DNA of 64,000 nucleotides from Chryseobacterium kimseyorum (GTDB taxonomy: Bacteria; Bacteroidota; Bacteroidia; Flavobacteriales; Weeksellaceae), in assembly GCF_025971945.1 (NCBI RefSeq), contig NZ_JAPDHW010000009.1:81337-145336 (forward strand), in the 5' to 3' direction. The notes below the pieces were generated by a model that made no database searches, had not been told where the DNA came from, and saw nothing but the letters and a program-made list of their open reading frames with translations. Shown piece after piece: positions 25,382 to 34,548 of this stretch. How positions within the stretch are numbered: position 1 is the stretch's first letter; every line of letters begins with the position of its first letter. Made by a program: the position numbers and the translations under genes.

Positions 25382-26011
25382 ATGAAGAAGAAAATGATGT
25401 ACGGATTGTTTTTCGGCGACAGTATAACTTATGGCGAATACGATGGCGTTTTCGGTGGCTGGGTCGATATTCTCAAACGGTATGCTTTGCAGCAATACAG
25501 TGAAGGAGGAAACGAATTAATTCTTTTCAATCTTGGTATTGGCGGTGAAACTTCAGAAGGTTTGGTTAAAAGAATTCAAAACGAAATGACTGCCAGAAAT
25601 GCCGAGGATGGAAATATTGTATTCATTGGTTATGGTGCTAATGATTTGGCTGTGAAAGATCAAAAGCAAATGGTAAATCCTGAACAATTTAAAGTGAATA
25701 TTGAAAAGGCAATTCTGCTGGCGCTGAATTTTTCAAAAGAGATTTATCTGGTGAGTATTCTTCCTATTTCAGAGGAAATAGCGGGTAAAATTTCCGCAAC
25801 CGGAAAAGTAAGAACGAATGAAGAAGTTTTGGTTTACAATCAAATTCTGAAAGGTATTGCCATTGAAAATTCTTTAAATTATATTGATTTTCATTCGGCA
25901 TTTTTAGAAGATAAAGAAATATTACTTTCCAAAGACGGTGTACATCCCAACGAAAAAGGATATGGAATGATGGCTGAAATCGCAATTCCAATTATTGAAA
26001 AATATTTATAA
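25382..26011 (+). CDS. SGNH/GDSL hydrolase
   Basis: A 209-residue cytoplasmic-looking esterase/lipase of the SGNH fold. Block I FFGDSITYG gives the nucleophile Ser14, block II has the glycine in LGIGGET, block III is GYGAND (Asn87), and block V DGVHPN gives Asp185 and His188. No signal peptide is seen. It could act on acyl-CoA, lysophospholipids or acetylated sugars; the sequence does not decide. It starts two bases after the barstar stop and its stop directly abuts the next ATG. Confidence 0.82.
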   Translation: MKKKMMYGLFFGDSITYGEYDGVFGGWVDILKRYALQQYSEGGNELILFNLGIGGETSEGLVKRIQNEMTARNAEDGNIVFIGYGANDLAVKDQKQMVNPEQFKVNIEKAILLALNFSKEIYLVSILPISEEIAGKISATGKVRTNEEVLVYNQILKGIAIENSLNYIDFHSAFLEDKEILLSKDGVHPNEKGYGMMAEIAIPIIEKYL

Positions 26012-26344
26012 ATGCCAAACTTATTTTCTTACGGAACTTTACAGAAAGAGCAGGTTCAACTCGAAACATTTGGAAGAATTTTAAGTGGTGAAAAAGATAT
26101 TCTTATTGGATATCAATTGAAAATGCTTGAAATAAAAGATCCCGAAGTTCTACGGAAAAGTAATCAGAAATACCATCCGATTTTGGAATTTTCAGGAGAT
26201 AGTGCACATGAAGTGGAAGGTGTTCTTTTTGAAGTGAGCGATGAGGAAATTCTTCAGGCTGATAAATACGAAGTGGACGACTACAAAAGAATTGAAACTG
26301 TTTTTAAATCCGGAAAGAAAGGATTTATCTACGTGGGAAAATAG
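26012..26344 (+). CDS. Gamma-glutamylcyclotransferase-family protein (AIG2/GGCT-like)
   Basis: A 110-residue small protein of the GGCT fold, which cyclises gamma-glutamyl amino acids to 5-oxoproline. The substrate-binding motif YGTLQ is at residues 7-11, and the later ADKYEVDDYKRIE segment carries the conserved glutamate and the Y-x-R pattern. Length is typical of single-domain bacterial AIG2-like proteins. It is the last gene of the barstar-SGNH-GGCT operon and abuts the preceding stop codon. Confidence 0.75.
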   Translation: MPNLFSYGTLQKEQVQLETFGRILSGEKDILIGYQLKMLEIKDPEVLRKSNQKYHPILEFSGDSAHEVEGVLFEVSDEEILQADKYEVDDYKRIETVFKSGKKGFIYVGK

Positions 26345-26405
26345 GCTTAAAAGTTCGTAAAAGAAGTACAGCAGAAAAATCGGTGAAATCTGTGGGAACA
26401 CAAAA

Positions 26406-26762
26406 TTAACCAAAAATATATTTCCAGTACACAAAAACGCCCACAATAACAGAAGCTGCCGCAATCATAGTCACAGCTCCAGCGGAAATATCTTTAATGA
26501 AACCGATTCTTTTATCAAATTCCGGATGAATGATATCGCAAATCTTTTCGATGGCTGTATTGAAAGTTTCAGCGGCTAAAACTCCAATAGAAACTGTTAA
26601 AACCAAAACGGTGTCAAGCGCAGAAAGTTTCAGATAAAAAATCAAAAAAATATTAATCAGCAGAGCCACCACTTCAATCTGAAAATTTCTCTCAGACTTA
26701 AGCATCATCCAAATTCCACGAAAGGAGTTGATAAAGCTTTTATGGATGGGAGGTTTTCTCAT
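26406..26762 (-). CDS. dgkA: Diacylglycerol kinase family membrane protein (DgkA/UndpK)
   Basis: A 118-residue integral membrane kinase with three transmembrane helices (about 30-50, 52-70 and 95-116). It phosphorylates diacylglycerol or undecaprenol. An N-terminal amphipathic segment with SERNFQIE precedes the helices, and the family signature AAETFNTAIEKICD lies at about residues 63-76. Length is normal. The gene is convergent with the barstar operon and divergent from dnaN. Confidence 0.88.
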   Translation of the reverse strand: MRKPPIHKSFINSFRGIWMMLKSERNFQIEVVALLINIFLIFYLKLSALDTVLVLTVSIGVLAAETFNTAIEKICDIIHPEFDKRIGFIKDISAGAVTMIAAASVIVGVFVYWKYIFG

Positions 26763-26919
26763 TTTTACAATTGATGTTTGGCAAAGATAGTTGATTAAAT
26801 AATTTAGAAAAAAAATAATTCTTTTGATGGTTGTTAATAACTCTCAGTATTATTCTTTTCTATCTGTGTTCTATTTGTTATATTTGTAAAAACTTATTTT
26901 TAAATCTATGAAATCGCTT

Positions 26920-26953
26920 TTGTTTTCTAAAATAAACTTTTGTTTTAGTTTTG
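26920..26953 (+). promoter_or_regulatory. dnaN promoter
   Basis: TTG (26920-26922), 23 bases, then TAGTTTTG (26946-26953), within the Bacteroidota TTG-N(17-23)-TAnnTTTG consensus. A second TAnnTTTG (TATATTTG, 26879-26886) lies upstream and may be a second promoter. Confidence 0.5.
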
Positions 26954-26993
26954 CGATTACATGTGACCAATTAAAAACAATAATTATCTACAT

Positions 26994-28124
26994 ATGAAAT
27001 TTATTATTTCAAGTGGTGAACTGCAGAAAGCATTGCAAACTGTAAGTGGCGTAATATCAAGCTCTCAGTCGAGACCGATTTTAGAAAACTATCTTTTTGA
27101 GTTAAACGAAAATAACCTTACCATTACCGCCTCTGACGGCGAGACAACTTTGGTAACTTCATTGGATGTAAAGTCTGATGATGCCGGTAAATTTGCGGTT
27201 CCTGCCAAAATTTTTCAGGATTTTATAAAAACCTATGGCGAACAGCCGCTGACGCTTGTCGTAAAAGACAATGCTGAAGGTACCGGTAGCCAACTTGAGA
27301 TTTTAGATGAGAAAGATAATTTTGCGGTGGCATTAGACAATGCAGACGATTATCCTGAACTTCCGGAATTTGAATCTGCGCAAAGCGTGACCATGCCTGC
27401 GGGAGTTTTATCTGAAGCTTTAACCAACACACTTTTCGCTACGAGTAACGATTCTCTACGTCCGGTAATGACAGGAGTTTTGTTCCAGTTTGGTGAAAAC
27501 GAAACAAATTTTGTTTCTACCGATTCTCACAGATTGGTGGTGTATAAAAGAACAGATTTGATGAATGCCGAGCCAATGGAATTCATTATGCCTAAAAAAC
27601 CTCTGAATATTTTCAAAAATATTTTAGCAAGCTCAAACGAAGATCTAACCATCGACTTCAATGAGAATATGGCTAAATTTACTTTCGGAAAACACATCTG
27701 GATCTGTAGATTAATTGACGGAAAATATCCGAATTATACTGCTGTAATTCCTAAAGAGAACCCGAATGTATTGACGATTAACAGAAATTTACTGTTGGGA
27801 GCGATCAGAAGAGCTTCTATCATGTCAAATAAATCGACAAATCAGGTGAGATTTAAACTGTCTGCCAATATTCTTCACCTTCATGCAGAAGATACAGAAT
27901 ATGCAAACAAAGCAGATATGCAGATTCCTTGTGACTACAATGGTGAAGATATCAACATTGGTTTCAGCTCTAAGTTTTTAACTGAAATGTTGGGTATTTT
28001 GGCAGCAGACGATATCACTATGAAAATGTCTCAACCCAACAGACCGGGAATCATTGAGCCGTTGGATGGTCTGGAAGAAAACGAAAACATTTTAATGTTA
28101 TCAATGCCGGTAATCGGGTTGTAA
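26994..28124 (+). CDS. dnaN: DNA polymerase III beta subunit (sliding clamp)
   Basis: A 376-residue sliding clamp of three DNA-clamp domains that tethers the replicative polymerase to DNA. Visible family landmarks: the MKFIISSGELQKAL start, RPILENYLFEL, PVMTGVLFQF in the second domain, STDSHRLVVYKR, the KYPNYTAVIP strand, and a C-terminal ...ENILMLSMPVIGL that closes the third domain (the usual MP-ML/M ending is varied). dnaA and recF are not adjacent, as is common in Bacteroidota. Confidence 0.95.
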   Translation: MKFIISSGELQKALQTVSGVISSSQSRPILENYLFELNENNLTITASDGETTLVTSLDVKSDDAGKFAVPAKIFQDFIKTYGEQPLTLVVKDNAEGTGSQLEILDEKDNFAVALDNADDYPELPEFESAQSVTMPAGVLSEALTNTLFATSNDSLRPVMTGVLFQFGENETNFVSTDSHRLVVYKRTDLMNAEPMEFIMPKKPLNIFKNILASSNEDLTIDFNENMAKFTFGKHIWICRLIDGKYPNYTAVIPKENPNVLTINRNLLLGAIRRASIMSNKSTNQVRFKLSANILHLHAEDTEYANKADMQIPCDYNGEDINIGFSSKFLTEMLGILAADDITMKMSQPNRPGIIEPLDGLEENENILMLSMPVIGL

Positions 28125-28436
28125 GATTAAATTTAATAATACTGAAAGAGGTTTTGATAATTTTCAAAGCCTCTTTTTTGTTTCTGTAAATTAATTTTTC
28201 GGGATAAAATGCTTTCGTTTGTCTATACAATTGGCAAGTTCGTCTAATAAATTTGAGATTAAGTTTTAATTGATTTTACTTTGTCATATAAAACAGGATA
28301 AAAGTGATTGATGTAAGATTAAAGTCAAGGAAAATCACAATATTAATCTGTTTAAAATGTTTCCTGATCAGAAAAGATCATGTGCAATACTTGAATGTAA
28401 TCTTTTTAAATTTAAACTGTTTAAAAAAATAAAAAA
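28125..28436. other. Intergenic region with dnaN terminator
   Basis: A 13-bp stem (28145-28157 with 28164-28176, one G-U pair) followed by TTTTTT is a terminator for dnaN. The rest up to the TTG start at 28437 is AT-rich with no clear promoter match or other structure. Confidence 0.7.
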
Positions 28437-29663
28437 TTGGAGAATAGTCAGCATCATTGGTCACGACGTAAATTTATCGCTGCAATGGGCGGTGCGGGTG
28501 CGTTTGTTTTTATAAATCCTTTTTCGTCATGGACTGATTTCAGTGCAAAAGACGATAAGATTGCAAGAATTGTTTCAAAAACTTTTGGTATTGATACGCA
28601 CAATCATGTCGATGTTCCATTGATTTTGAGCGAACTTCCCGGACCGAAGTTGGATTTGAGAGGTGAAATTAAAAAATCAGGTCTGTCCGGTATTGTGATG
28701 ACCTTTCCAGTAGACTATCAAAAACTCACTGAAAAAGGCCAAGCTTACGACAGATTTTTAAATGGTTTGACAGCGATGGATCAGGTACTTGAAGATAATT
28801 CAATGAAAAGAGCTCTCAATCTTGCTGACCTTGAAGAAGCAAAGAGAGCAAAAACACCCATCGTAATTCAGTCTGTAGAAGGCGGACATTTTTTAGAAGG
28901 AAAAATTGAACGGTTGAAGGTTGCTTATGATCGAGGTTTAAGACATTTTGGATTGCTTCATGATAACGATGCATCGGTTCCGTTGGGTGATGTATTTACA
29001 AATCCTCCACAATGGGGTGGACTGACAGCTTTTGGTGCGGAAGTGGTCAGAGAATGTGAAAGGTTGGGGATTTTAATTGACCTTTCGCATTGCGATAACA
29101 ATACCATCAATGCTGTACTCAAAATAGCAAAAAAACCTGTTCTCGTTTCTCATTCCGGCCTCAACACCAGACTTGGAAATAATGAAATGATGTCTAAAAT
29201 GATGCTTCCGAGACTCATCAGTAAAGAGCAGGCAAAAATAGTTGCCGGAAATGGTGGCGTCATTGGAGTATGGACTCACCTTGCTGAAAAACCTTCCGAC
29301 TTTGCAGAGAATATCAAAGCAATGGTTGGTGTGGTCGGAATCGATCATGTCGCGATAGGCACCGATACCAAAATGACGCCTGCTTATCATTCACCAAATG
29401 ATAATTGGGGACAGTCTCAAAATAAACCTAAGCAGAATAAAAATACGGATAAAGATCATCAGTCTGAACAGAATTCTGGTAAGCAGCAACAGAAACACAT
29501 TGAAAAAACGACCAATACAAATTGGGCTGACCAGAAACGCGGGTTTTATTACAGCGTGGTGGAATCTTTACTAAACGCTGGTTTCAGTGAAAACGCAATC
29601 GGAAAAATAGGTGGAGGAAACTACTGCAGAATTTTTGGTGAAGCAACTGATCATAAAAATTAA
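28437..29663 (+). CDS. Tat-exported membrane dipeptidase-like protein (peptidase M19)
   Basis: A 408-residue protein beginning at TTG 28437 with a twin-arginine signal (SRRKFIAAMGGAGAFVF, residues 9-25). The M19 zinc dipeptidase domain follows: metal motif DTHNHVD at 53-59, a bridging glutamate in VEGGH (about 144), LIDLSHCD, VLVSHSG and GTD near the C-terminus. M19 enzymes usually have H-x-D at the first metal site, whereas this one has H-x-H (His55, His57). Residues of about 324-361 form a Gln/Asn/Lys-rich insert without predicted structure. Expected role: periplasmic cleavage of dipeptides. Confidence 0.82.
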   Translation: MENSQHHWSRRKFIAAMGGAGAFVFINPFSSWTDFSAKDDKIARIVSKTFGIDTHNHVDVPLILSELPGPKLDLRGEIKKSGLSGIVMTFPVDYQKLTEKGQAYDRFLNGLTAMDQVLEDNSMKRALNLADLEEAKRAKTPIVIQSVEGGHFLEGKIERLKVAYDRGLRHFGLLHDNDASVPLGDVFTNPPQWGGLTAFGAEVVRECERLGILIDLSHCDNNTINAVLKIAKKPVLVSHSGLNTRLGNNEMMSKMMLPRLISKEQAKIVAGNGGVIGVWTHLAEKPSDFAENIKAMVGVVGIDHVAIGTDTKMTPAYHSPNDNWGQSQNKPKQNKNTDKDHQSEQNSGKQQQKHIEKTTNTNWADQKRGFYYSVVESLLNAGFSENAIGKIGGGNYCRIFGEATDHKN

Positions 29664-30016
29664 ATGGTGCTGAGCCATATTACATAAAGAGCAAATAATA
29701 AACTGAACTTTTTTGCAAAACCGAAATGCTGAGGAAATGAAAAGGCAATGAAGCAGCAAATGAGAACCGAAAATGAAGAGTAGAGAAGAGGTCGGTTTTG
29801 CAAAAAGTTTTTTTAAAAAATAATTATCTGAACAGTTCAGTTTCAGAAATAAAAAGAGAATTGAAAAAGAATTATGCTTGAAAAAATCTTAAATTCACTT
29901 CTGGAAAACTTTCATCGGTCCGGCATTTTTAAAGGACTGGACAGATTTAAGTTTTAAAAAAAGATGGAGAGACAGATCTTAATTATCTGATTCTTTAATA
30001 GCCGTTGACAATTAAA
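29664..30016. other. Intergenic stretch holding an inverted-repeat element
   Basis: An 18-bp inverted repeat (29706-29724 and 29792-29809) frames a purine-rich 67-base middle and is listed separately. The remainder to the histidine kinase start is AT-rich without a supported gene. Confidence 0.55.
29706..29809. repeat. MITE-like element with 18-bp terminal inverted repeats
   Basis: The left end AACTTTTTTGCAAAACCGA (29706-29724) and the right end TCGGTTTTGCAAAAAGTT (29792-29809) are complementary apart from one extra T. The 67 bases between are strongly purine-biased (GA-rich) with no frame. No target-site duplication is obvious. Confidence 0.5.
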
Positions 30017-31042
30017 ATGATAAACCTTAAAAACAGAAACCTTGAAATCAGATTACATCTTTTGATATGGCTGGTTTTGTTCTTTTTGCCCACCGCATTT
30101 ACGATTGGTTCAGAAACTGACTGGAACGGAATTTTCCGACATTTTTGGTTGCAACTGATCTTTCTTGCAGTGATTTTCTACGTCAATTATTTTGTTCTGG
30201 TCAGAAGGTTTTTTGATAACAGAAAATTATGGTTTTTTATATTCAATTTATTATTATTGATCATTCTCGTGATTTTGAAAAGTCAGATTTTTGAATGGCT
30301 GGAACCAGAGAGATTAAAAATGCCACGAAGACGTCCGCCGGATGGCATCCGTTATTTTTTTGATTTCCTGATTTACCTTATTCCGGTTGCCTTTTCAATT
30401 GCCATCAACGCAAGCAAAAGGATGCAGAAAGCGGAAGAAATGAAAATTGAGGCCGACAATATTAAACTGCAGTCTGAACTCAAACATCTGAAATATCAGT
30501 TGCAGCCACATTTTTTCTTTAATTCTCTCAATAATATCTACGCACTGATCGATTTCGATTCTGAGAAAGCAAAACAAAGCGTACACAGTTTAAGCAAACT
30601 GATGCGTCATCTTTTATACAAGACGGATGTCGAAAAAATCAAACTCTCAGAAGAAATCGACTTTCTGAATAAATACATTGATTTAATGTCTGTGAGATTG
30701 AATGACAAAACCAAAGTGTACACCAATTTTCCAACAAAGATTCCAAATTTGGAAGTTGCGCCTCTGCTTTTTATATCAATCGTTGAAAATGCCTTCAAAC
30801 ACGGTGTTTCTGCTACACAGCATTCAGATATCAGTTTTAAAATGGAGATTTTTGATGATGAAATTCAGTTTACAGCTTCCAATTCCAATTTTCCAAAAAC
30901 GGACACTGACAAAAGCGGTTCGGGAATTGGTGTTGAAAATCTGCAAAAAAGACTGAATCTGCTTTACCCAGAAAAACACGAGTTTCATTCCTGCCTGAAC
31001 GACGGAATGTATATTGCAGAAGTGAAATTGAAAACGAAGTAA
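30017..31042 (+). CDS. LytS-type sensor histidine kinase (His_kinase family)
   Basis: A 341-residue membrane histidine kinase starting at ATG 30017 (TTG 30005 would add four residues). It has four predicted transmembrane helices within residues 15-130, then a coiled linker and the PF06580 domain. The phospho-acceptor motif LQPHFFFNSLNNIYALI places His165. The C-terminal ATPase has the N-box VENAFKHG and the GSGIGVENLQKRL motif. Its stop is directly followed by the ATG of the LytTR regulator, so the two are one operon and a cognate pair. The signal is unknown. Confidence 0.9.
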   Translation: MINLKNRNLEIRLHLLIWLVLFFLPTAFTIGSETDWNGIFRHFWLQLIFLAVIFYVNYFVLVRRFFDNRKLWFFIFNLLLLIILVILKSQIFEWLEPERLKMPRRRPPDGIRYFFDFLIYLIPVAFSIAINASKRMQKAEEMKIEADNIKLQSELKHLKYQLQPHFFFNSLNNIYALIDFDSEKAKQSVHSLSKLMRHLLYKTDVEKIKLSEEIDFLNKYIDLMSVRLNDKTKVYTNFPTKIPNLEVAPLLFISIVENAFKHGVSATQHSDISFKMEIFDDEIQFTASNSNFPKTDTDKSGSGIGVENLQKRLNLLYPEKHEFHSCLNDGMYIAEVKLKTK

Positions 31043-31768
31043 ATGAAAAAGATAACCTGCCTAATCGCCGACGACGAACCGATGGCTTTGAGTCTGATCG
31101 AATCTTATGTCCTGAAAACCCCTTTTCTGGAATTGAAAGCCAGGTGTAACAATGCAATCGAAGCGATGCAGATTCTGGAAGAGGATAAAAATATCGACCT
31201 TTTCTTCTTAGATATTCAGATGCCGGATCTTTCAGGGCTGGAATTTTCAAAATTGGTTCCAAAGAGCAGCAGGGTAATTTTTACAACTGCTTTTGATCAG
31301 TATGCAATTGATGGCTATAAAGTCAACGCACTTGATTACCTGCTGAAGCCATTTGATTACAATGAATTCCTGAACGCAGCCACAAAAGCCAGAAATTATT
31401 TTGAATCTCAGCAGCCGGTTTCAATGTTAAAGCCAGAGAAAAAGCAGGAGTTTTTCTTCGTGAAATCGGAATACAGGCAGATTAAAATCAGTTTTTCTGA
31501 AATTTTATACATCGAAGGTTTAAAGGATTACGTTAAAATTTATCTGAAAGACAATCCAAAACCGGTTTTGACATTGATGAGTTTAAAAAAACTGGAAGAA
31601 GAATTGCCTTCTGGAAATTTCATGAGAATTCACCGTTCCTACATTATTGCTCTGGATAAAATTGAAGCTATCGAAAGAAATCATATTGTTATCGGAAAAG
31701 AACAAATTGCCATCGCGCCAAATTACAAAGACGCTTTGATGGATTACATCAATGGAAAAAATTTATAA
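31043..31768 (+). CDS. LytTR-family response regulator
   Basis: A 241-residue response regulator. The receiver domain (1-120) has the acidic pocket ADDEP (9-13), phospho-acceptor Asp57 in FFLDIQMPDLSG, the Thr/Ser position in FTTAFDQYA and the Lys in LLKPFD. The C-terminal LytTR DNA-binding domain (about 140-238) has ILYIEGLKDYVKIYL, the MSLKKLEEELP helix and FMRIHRSYI. It is translated from an ATG that abuts the histidine kinase stop. Target genes are not evident from the neighbourhood. Confidence 0.92.
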   Translation: MKKITCLIADDEPMALSLIESYVLKTPFLELKARCNNAIEAMQILEEDKNIDLFFLDIQMPDLSGLEFSKLVPKSSRVIFTTAFDQYAIDGYKVNALDYLLKPFDYNEFLNAATKARNYFESQQPVSMLKPEKKQEFFFVKSEYRQIKISFSEILYIEGLKDYVKIYLKDNPKPVLTLMSLKKLEEELPSGNFMRIHRSYIIALDKIEAIERNHIVIGKEQIAIAPNYKDALMDYINGKNL

Positions 31769-31952
31769 TTTTTCTTAGAATTTAGACTTATCAATACATA
31801 ATAAATTTCGAATTGTAGATACCTATAAATTTTTCTGTTTCTCAAAAAATCACGACATTTGCACTTAGAAAAATTCGAGTAAAAATTTTCAAAATATACG
31901 GGCTGATGCCGAATGGTTGCATCCGCATTGTTTTTAAAATAGAAATTATCAG

Positions 31953-34355
31953 ATGAAAATATCAAATAACTGGCTGAAAGATTATATCAAAACAGAACTG
32001 AAATCTGAAAGAATAGGAGAGTTTCTTACAGACATTGGTCTTGAGGTAGAAGGAATTGAGAAATTTGAAAGCATCAAAGGAAGTTTGGAAGGTGTGGTTG
32101 TAGGAAAAGTTTTGACCTGCGAAAAGCATCCGAATGCCGATAAATTAAAGAAAACAACCGTAGACGTTGGAAGCGGAAAAGTTCTGAATATTGTTTGTGG
32201 CGCTCCGAATGTTGAAGAAGGACAAACCGTTCCTGTTGCCGTTGTAGGAACTAAAATTTATGATAAAACAGGAAACTTTTTTGAAATTAAAGAAGCTAAA
32301 ATCAGAGGTGAAGTTTCTCAGGGAATGATCTGCGCAGAAGACGAACTGGGTTTAAGCGACGATCACGGCGGAATTATGGTTTTAGATGCCACCAAGTATG
32401 AAATAGGAAAGAATTTTTCAGATTATTTCGACTTAACGAATGACGAAGTTTTCGAAATCGGTTTAACGCCTAACAGAACTGATGCGATGTCACATTATGG
32501 CGTTGCGAGAGATTTAAATGCATTTTTATCAACCAACCAGCAGAAAGGAGATTTTCAAAAAGTTTCTTCTGTAGCTTTAAATAATGAAGGTTCTCACGAA
32601 TTCTCTTTAGACGTTGAAGACGTAGAATTGACGCCACGATACATCGGTGCTGTGATTGAAAATGTAAAAGTTTCAGAGTCTCCATCTTGGTTGAAAGACA
32701 GGTTGAGAGCGATAGGCCTCAGCCCAATTAATAATATTGTAGATATTACCAATTATATCCTTCATGGCTTTGGACAGCCGCTTCATGCTTTTGATGCAGA
32801 TAAAATTGCAGACAAAAAAGTGAAAGTAGGAACTGTAGCCGAAGGAACTAAATTTACCACTTTGGATGGTGCTGAAAGAACATTAAACGGTTCGGAAATT
32901 ATCATTAAAGATGGAAAAGATCAACCGATGTGTATTGCCGGGGTTTTCGGTGGTGCAACTTCAGGAGTTTCTTCTGAAACAAAAACTATTTTCTTAGAAA
33001 GTGCTTATTTTAATCCTGTTGCGGTTAGAAAAGCAGCTAAAGCTCACGGTTTAAATACAGATGCTTCTTTTAGATTTGAAAGAGGTGTTGACCCGAATAT
33101 CACCAGAACTGCCATTACTCACGCTATCAAAATGATTCAGGAGTTGGCAGATGGAAAATTGGTGGGTGAACTTTTAGAACAGTATCCAAAGAAAATTGAG
33201 GATAATTATGTGATTATCAGATTCTCAAAAATCGAACAGATTTTAGGAACAAAAATTCACAGAGAGAAAGTAAAAGAAATTTTAAAAGCACTTGAAATTC
33301 AGGTTCTTAATGAAATTCAAAATGGTTTTGAAATCTCGGTGCCTGCTTACAGAGCTGATGTCACCAGAGAAATCGACGTTATTGAAGAAATTTTAAGAAT
33401 TTACGGATACAATAAAATTGAAGCTCCACAAAAAATTGCATTTACACCTGTAAAGTTGAATGCAAAAGATCAGGATGAATTGGAGAACAATTGGGCGAGA
33501 ACATTGCAGAGTTTAAGCTTCAATGAAGTGATGAATAACTCGCTGACTTCGGTGAAAGATGAAACCGACGCTGTAAAATTGCTAAACCCATTAAGCAATG
33601 ATTTGGCATTTATGAGAAAGTCTTTATTGGAAGGGCTTCTGCAAAATGCAATCTACAATATCAACAGGAAAAATCAGGATATTAAGTTCTTCGAATTTGG
33701 AAAAATTTACCACAAAAAAGAAAAGTACGAAGAGAGAAAGCAACTGGCAATTTTAGTTAGTGGAAGAAACGTTTCTGAAAACTGGTTACAGCCAAAATCT
33801 TCTACTGATTTCTATAATTTAAAAGCTTTTGTAAAGGTTTTATTAGAAAGAGTTGCGATAGACTACAAAGAGGTCGCGCTTTCTGATGACAGATTTTCAG
33901 ATGCTCTGGCTTATGAGGCTGAAGGTGAAACTTTGGTGAGAATCGGAAAAGTTTCTCCTCAGATGCTGAAAGATTTTGACATCGATCAGGATTGTTTCTA
34001 TGCCGAGATTGAACTAGAACTTGCTCAAAAATTAAGACTGAACCGAGAATTGAAATTTAATGATATTCCAAAATTCAACAAAATAAGAAGAGATCTTGCA
34101 TTGTTGATTGATAAAAATATTACATATCAGGATCTGTATCAGACCGCTAAAAAGAACAAATCACCATTCATCAAAAATATCAACTTATTTGATGTATACG
34201 AAGGGAAAAATCTTCCGGAAGGCAAGAAATCTTACGCCATGAGTTTTGAATTATTAAATGAAGAAAAGACTTTAGAAGAGAAAGAGATTTCGGCAGTGAT
34301 GGATTCTTTAATAAAATCTTTCCAGAAAGAATTTAATGCTGAATTAAGATCATAA
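31953..34355 (+). CDS. pheT: Phenylalanine-tRNA ligase beta subunit
   Basis: An 800-residue beta chain of the heterotetrameric phenylalanyl-tRNA synthetase. Domain order is N-terminal tRNA-binding OB fold (about 40-150, HPNADKLKKTTVDVG), B3/B4 editing domain (about 215-390, with DITNYILHGFGQPLHAFD and the FRFERGVDPN motif), B5 (about 400-475, VPAYRADVTREIDVIEEI), the catalytic-like core (about 490-680) and the C-terminal ferredoxin-like anticodon-binding domain (from about 705, KFNKIRRDLALLID). Complete and of normal length. pheS is not in the window. A terminator follows 22 bases after the stop. Confidence 0.96.
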   Translation: MKISNNWLKDYIKTELKSERIGEFLTDIGLEVEGIEKFESIKGSLEGVVVGKVLTCEKHPNADKLKKTTVDVGSGKVLNIVCGAPNVEEGQTVPVAVVGTKIYDKTGNFFEIKEAKIRGEVSQGMICAEDELGLSDDHGGIMVLDATKYEIGKNFSDYFDLTNDEVFEIGLTPNRTDAMSHYGVARDLNAFLSTNQQKGDFQKVSSVALNNEGSHEFSLDVEDVELTPRYIGAVIENVKVSESPSWLKDRLRAIGLSPINNIVDITNYILHGFGQPLHAFDADKIADKKVKVGTVAEGTKFTTLDGAERTLNGSEIIIKDGKDQPMCIAGVFGGATSGVSSETKTIFLESAYFNPVAVRKAAKAHGLNTDASFRFERGVDPNITRTAITHAIKMIQELADGKLVGELLEQYPKKIEDNYVIIRFSKIEQILGTKIHREKVKEILKALEIQVLNEIQNGFEISVPAYRADVTREIDVIEEILRIYGYNKIEAPQKIAFTPVKLNAKDQDELENNWARTLQSLSFNEVMNNSLTSVKDETDAVKLLNPLSNDLAFMRKSLLEGLLQNAIYNINRKNQDIKFFEFGKIYHKKEKYEERKQLAILVSGRNVSENWLQPKSSTDFYNLKAFVKVLLERVAIDYKEVALSDDRFSDALAYEAEGETLVRIGKVSPQMLKDFDIDQDCFYAEIELELAQKLRLNRELKFNDIPKFNKIRRDLALLIDKNITYQDLYQTAKKNKSPFIKNINLFDVYEGKNLPEGKKSYAMSFELLNEEKTLEEKEISAVMDSLIKSFQKEFNAELRS

Positions 34356-34377
34356 GAAAATATTTTTCACACAAAAG

Positions 34378-34402
34378 AAACGGACATCTGTCCGTTTTTT
34401 TT
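34378..34402 (+). terminator. pheT terminator
   Basis: Stem AAACGGAC / GTCCGTTT with an ATCT loop and an extended T-run. Confidence 0.85.
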
Positions 34403-34548
34403 ATGGAATAATCTTTTAAATATTAAATTTAAAAAAGCTCTCGCCGAAAATAATTTTAATCAATTATATTTTCCGTAAATTTGATTTAAATCAAAAAATT
34501 AAATGGAACGGTCGTTGCATTTAAGTTTCAAATAATAAAAAATCTAAA

